DNA from: Porphyridium purpureum
Lineage: Eukaryota; Rhodophyta; Bangiophyceae; Porphyridiales; Porphyridiaceae
DNA length: 64,000 nt
NCBI GenBank assembly: GCA_008690995.1
Contig: VRMN01000010.1
Coordinates: 704,876-768,875, forward strand
Reading direction: 5' to 3'
In this document: piece by piece, positions 62,042-64,000 of the stretch
How positions within the stretch are numbered: the first letter of the stretch is position 1
Layout of the letters: every line of letters begins with the position of its first letter
Position numbers and translations under genes: made by a program
The notes under the pieces: generated by a model
The model's database searches: none
Told to the model about the DNA's origin: nothing
What the model saw: only the letters and a program-made list of their open reading frames with translations

Positions 62042-64000
62042 CTCGACGTCAACGTGCTGCCAGGGATCGGCGCCCCGCGGTGGACGTGGCTGGGCATCGG
62101 CCAGGACGCTCTGGACGCCGCGCTGCACGCCTCGAGCAGCGCGAAAGGCAAAGGAAAGGACAAGGACACATCAGCTCGCGCGGCGCTGAGCGCCGTTTGC
62201 GAGGGTTCGGGAGAAGAGCTGCTCATCAGGCATGTGCCAGATGCTCATCAGTACGCGCTTCGTGTTCCGGCGGGCTCGCACTGCGTTCGAATCTCCCGAG
62301 CAGCACACGCGGAAACCATGCTCGACCGAATTGTACAGGAGGAGCCCACGCGAGATGGTCGGGGGTTTATTGTCCATAATGGTGTTCTCGCGGTGCAATT
62401 TGGTAACGATAGTGGGCTTGAAGCCGTCTTTCTGCCCGGCGACTGGGAAGATAACTCGCTTCAGCCAAACCAGCGAAAGCGGTATGTGTCAGATATTAGC
62501 GGCGAGATCCACGTCGCCATGCAAAAAGAAGTCGCCGATTTTCAGGGAAGTTGCAGAAGCGGGTCTGCGGCGGTAATTCAAACAAAGCAGTGGCGTGTGA
62601 GCGGCATTCAGACAAGCCACGAAACGGAATGTACAACTGTAATTATTACGCGCGAGGCGCCCTCTAACGTTGCGCCGTTCCTCGCGCACATTGTACTTCA
62701 GGAGCATGTCGTGATTCCCATGGCCGGCACCGCTCTCCAGTATAAGATTTGCGTCCGAAACGAAGCGCCCTCGCGCGCTCCAACAAGCGTGTTCGCCTTG
62801 ACAGCATACGGCTTTGTCAGACCAGAGCGACAGCTTTTTGGCAAGACTAAGCAGCACTGGGTGCTTGATGTTGAGAGGCCCAACGGCACCCGTTGTGCGC
62901 TAGTGAAGGACAAGGTTCCGATCAAATACTCAGAGGGGCGCGGCCAAATGCTGCTCCACGGAGAGGACGAGTACAAATGCCCAGCGCTCGGCGTATGCTC
63001 ATTACGCTTTCATTGCGGCCCACAGCACAGAAACTTCTACACGACTGAGATGGAAAGATGGCATCTGATTAACAACGCGCTTCGCATGTCGCTCGTAGAT
63101 CTGATGTCGGGATCTTTACCCACTGTCATCCGTACCGGTGGGGAATCCAGCATATTCGGATTTTGGGTTGCATGCTATTCCGCAGGCGTGGACGCTTTTC
63201 ACACTCATCAGCACGCCTTCTTGACATCATTGAGACGACCAGCACTTCCTCTATCCGCGGCCCCGCTGTTATGGACCTTTCCCAGCCCTCAAGCAGCCTG
63301 GATCAACCAGGCACAGGTCTTGCAAGCAATATGGACTCGATCGATTACAAATGCGCATTGCTTAATGTTGCCCTGTAACGACGACGCTCGGATAGTGCGA
63401 ATCGACGACGAGTTGAGTATTTATGGAAGGAGCTGTGCCTCTTTGCACGTGCCGCTAAGCTGCAACTTTCAGAGGAGCCCCGAGCTGAGATTGAACTTCT
63501 CCAAAGCTCCCGGGGTGAGTGCTGGGCTTTTCATTTCAAAGATAGGATCAGATCCCGGCTCGAGGATATGTCTGGCGGAGTTCAGCGGCAATGACAGCGC
63601 TAGCGATGGCGTGATTGAGATCTGTCTATCAACAAAAACAGGATGGTATGCAGGAAGCGATACGCGCAAGCCGTTTCCGAAAAAGAACGGAACTAAAGAA
63701 ATGAGGCAGGTTCACGCAAATCATGCTTTCGCATTGACTTTTCGCGCAGACGCAAGCGCAAGTTTAGAGTCCGAGTGCGAGCTGGCGACGATTCATCAGC
63801 TCGTCGTCGGCCCTCCGAAGCTCGATGCGCCGCGCTTGGTGACCCCCGTAAATGACGCGAATGTAACCGACGTCGCCGTGAGCTATGAAATCCAGAATCA
63901 GACGGCAGTCGGTCATTTCGTGATTCGCGTGCAAGTATTCAAGGATTCAAGTCTCACATTCACTCCTGAAGACGTAGTTTATCAGCTTGCCAACCGCAGA
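62042..64000 (+). CDS. GH98-like protein (right copy), start unclear, 3' end cut by window edge
   Basis: In frame from 62042 (LDVNVLPGIGAPRWTWLGIGQ) to the right edge; only the N-terminal, non-catalytic half is inside the window. The four-C run restores the frame that is broken in the left arm, but the left start ATG is replaced here (GCATCGTAGTGG for GCAATGGCAGTGG); the first in-frame ATG is 62318. Several amino-acid changes from the left copy (e.g. EEPTRDG for EESTRDG; ASDGVIEI for TSDDVIEI) make this the most diverged gene of the pair. Confidence 0.55.

Larger units (their letters stand above)
45656..64000 (-). repeat. Right arm of the long inverted pair
   Basis: Reverse-complement counterpart of 16,660-34,954, running off the right edge. 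Gene order, orientation and reading frames match throughout. Protein differences are absent or few in most genes and somewhat more frequent in the GH98-like gene. Confidence 0.95.

Overview
The window looks like nuclear DNA of a unicellular, intron-poor, GC-rich eukaryote. Nearly every recognisable gene is one uninterrupted reading frame, and many genes are arranged as tight divergent or convergent pairs. The gene set is eukaryotic: SUMO, a CDC5-type splicing factor, PEX16, DCC1, mitochondrial uS5, a PPR protein, a fused phosphatase/glycerol-3-phosphate dehydrogenase, and proteins with organelle-targeting-like N-termini. A red alga such as Porphyridium would fit, but this is inference from gene content and architecture, not proof.

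Layout. 1-14,900 is single-copy here: a 2-oxoglutarate dioxygenase of the Ofd1/Tpa1 family that runs off the left edge, a multi-pass membrane protein, SUMO, an HtrA/Deg protease, a decayed copine pseudogene, CDC5, a short TFIIA-alpha-like protein and a leucine-rich-repeat protein. 14,893-34,647 carries a GH98-like protein, the HAD-GPDH fusion, a small one-helix protein, an unknown basic protein, DCC1, an unknown protein, PEX16, a PPR protein and uS5m. 34,648-45,962 is a retrotransposon nest: two solo LTRs, a truncated Ty1/copia element on the plus strand and a complete copia element on the minus strand, with two unrelated AT-rich spacers. 45,656-64,000 repeats 16,660-34,954 in inverted orientation, gene for gene.

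The main observation is this inverted pair of at least 18 kb. Matching positions add up to a nearly constant sum (80,610 near the centre, 80,660 near the outer end). The sum changes only inside a few GC-rich 5'-flanking or N-terminal intervals, so length differences between the arms are confined there. The symmetry stops exactly at the inner edge of the two solo LTRs, and several LTR junctions lack matching target-site duplications. The pair may be a real LTR-mediated inverted duplication, or two haplotypes or loci joined in assembly through the LTRs. The sequence alone does not decide between these.

Other points of interest: the copia primer-binding site matches the anticodon arm of initiator tRNA-Met (half-tRNA priming as in Drosophila copia) and overlaps the gag start codon; a GTACAG(T) box recurs in divergent promoters and also lies in the LTR; and a copine gene survives only as out-of-frame fragments. 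Several N-termini next to divergent GC-rich islands differ in frame between the arms and should not be trusted without re-sequencing.
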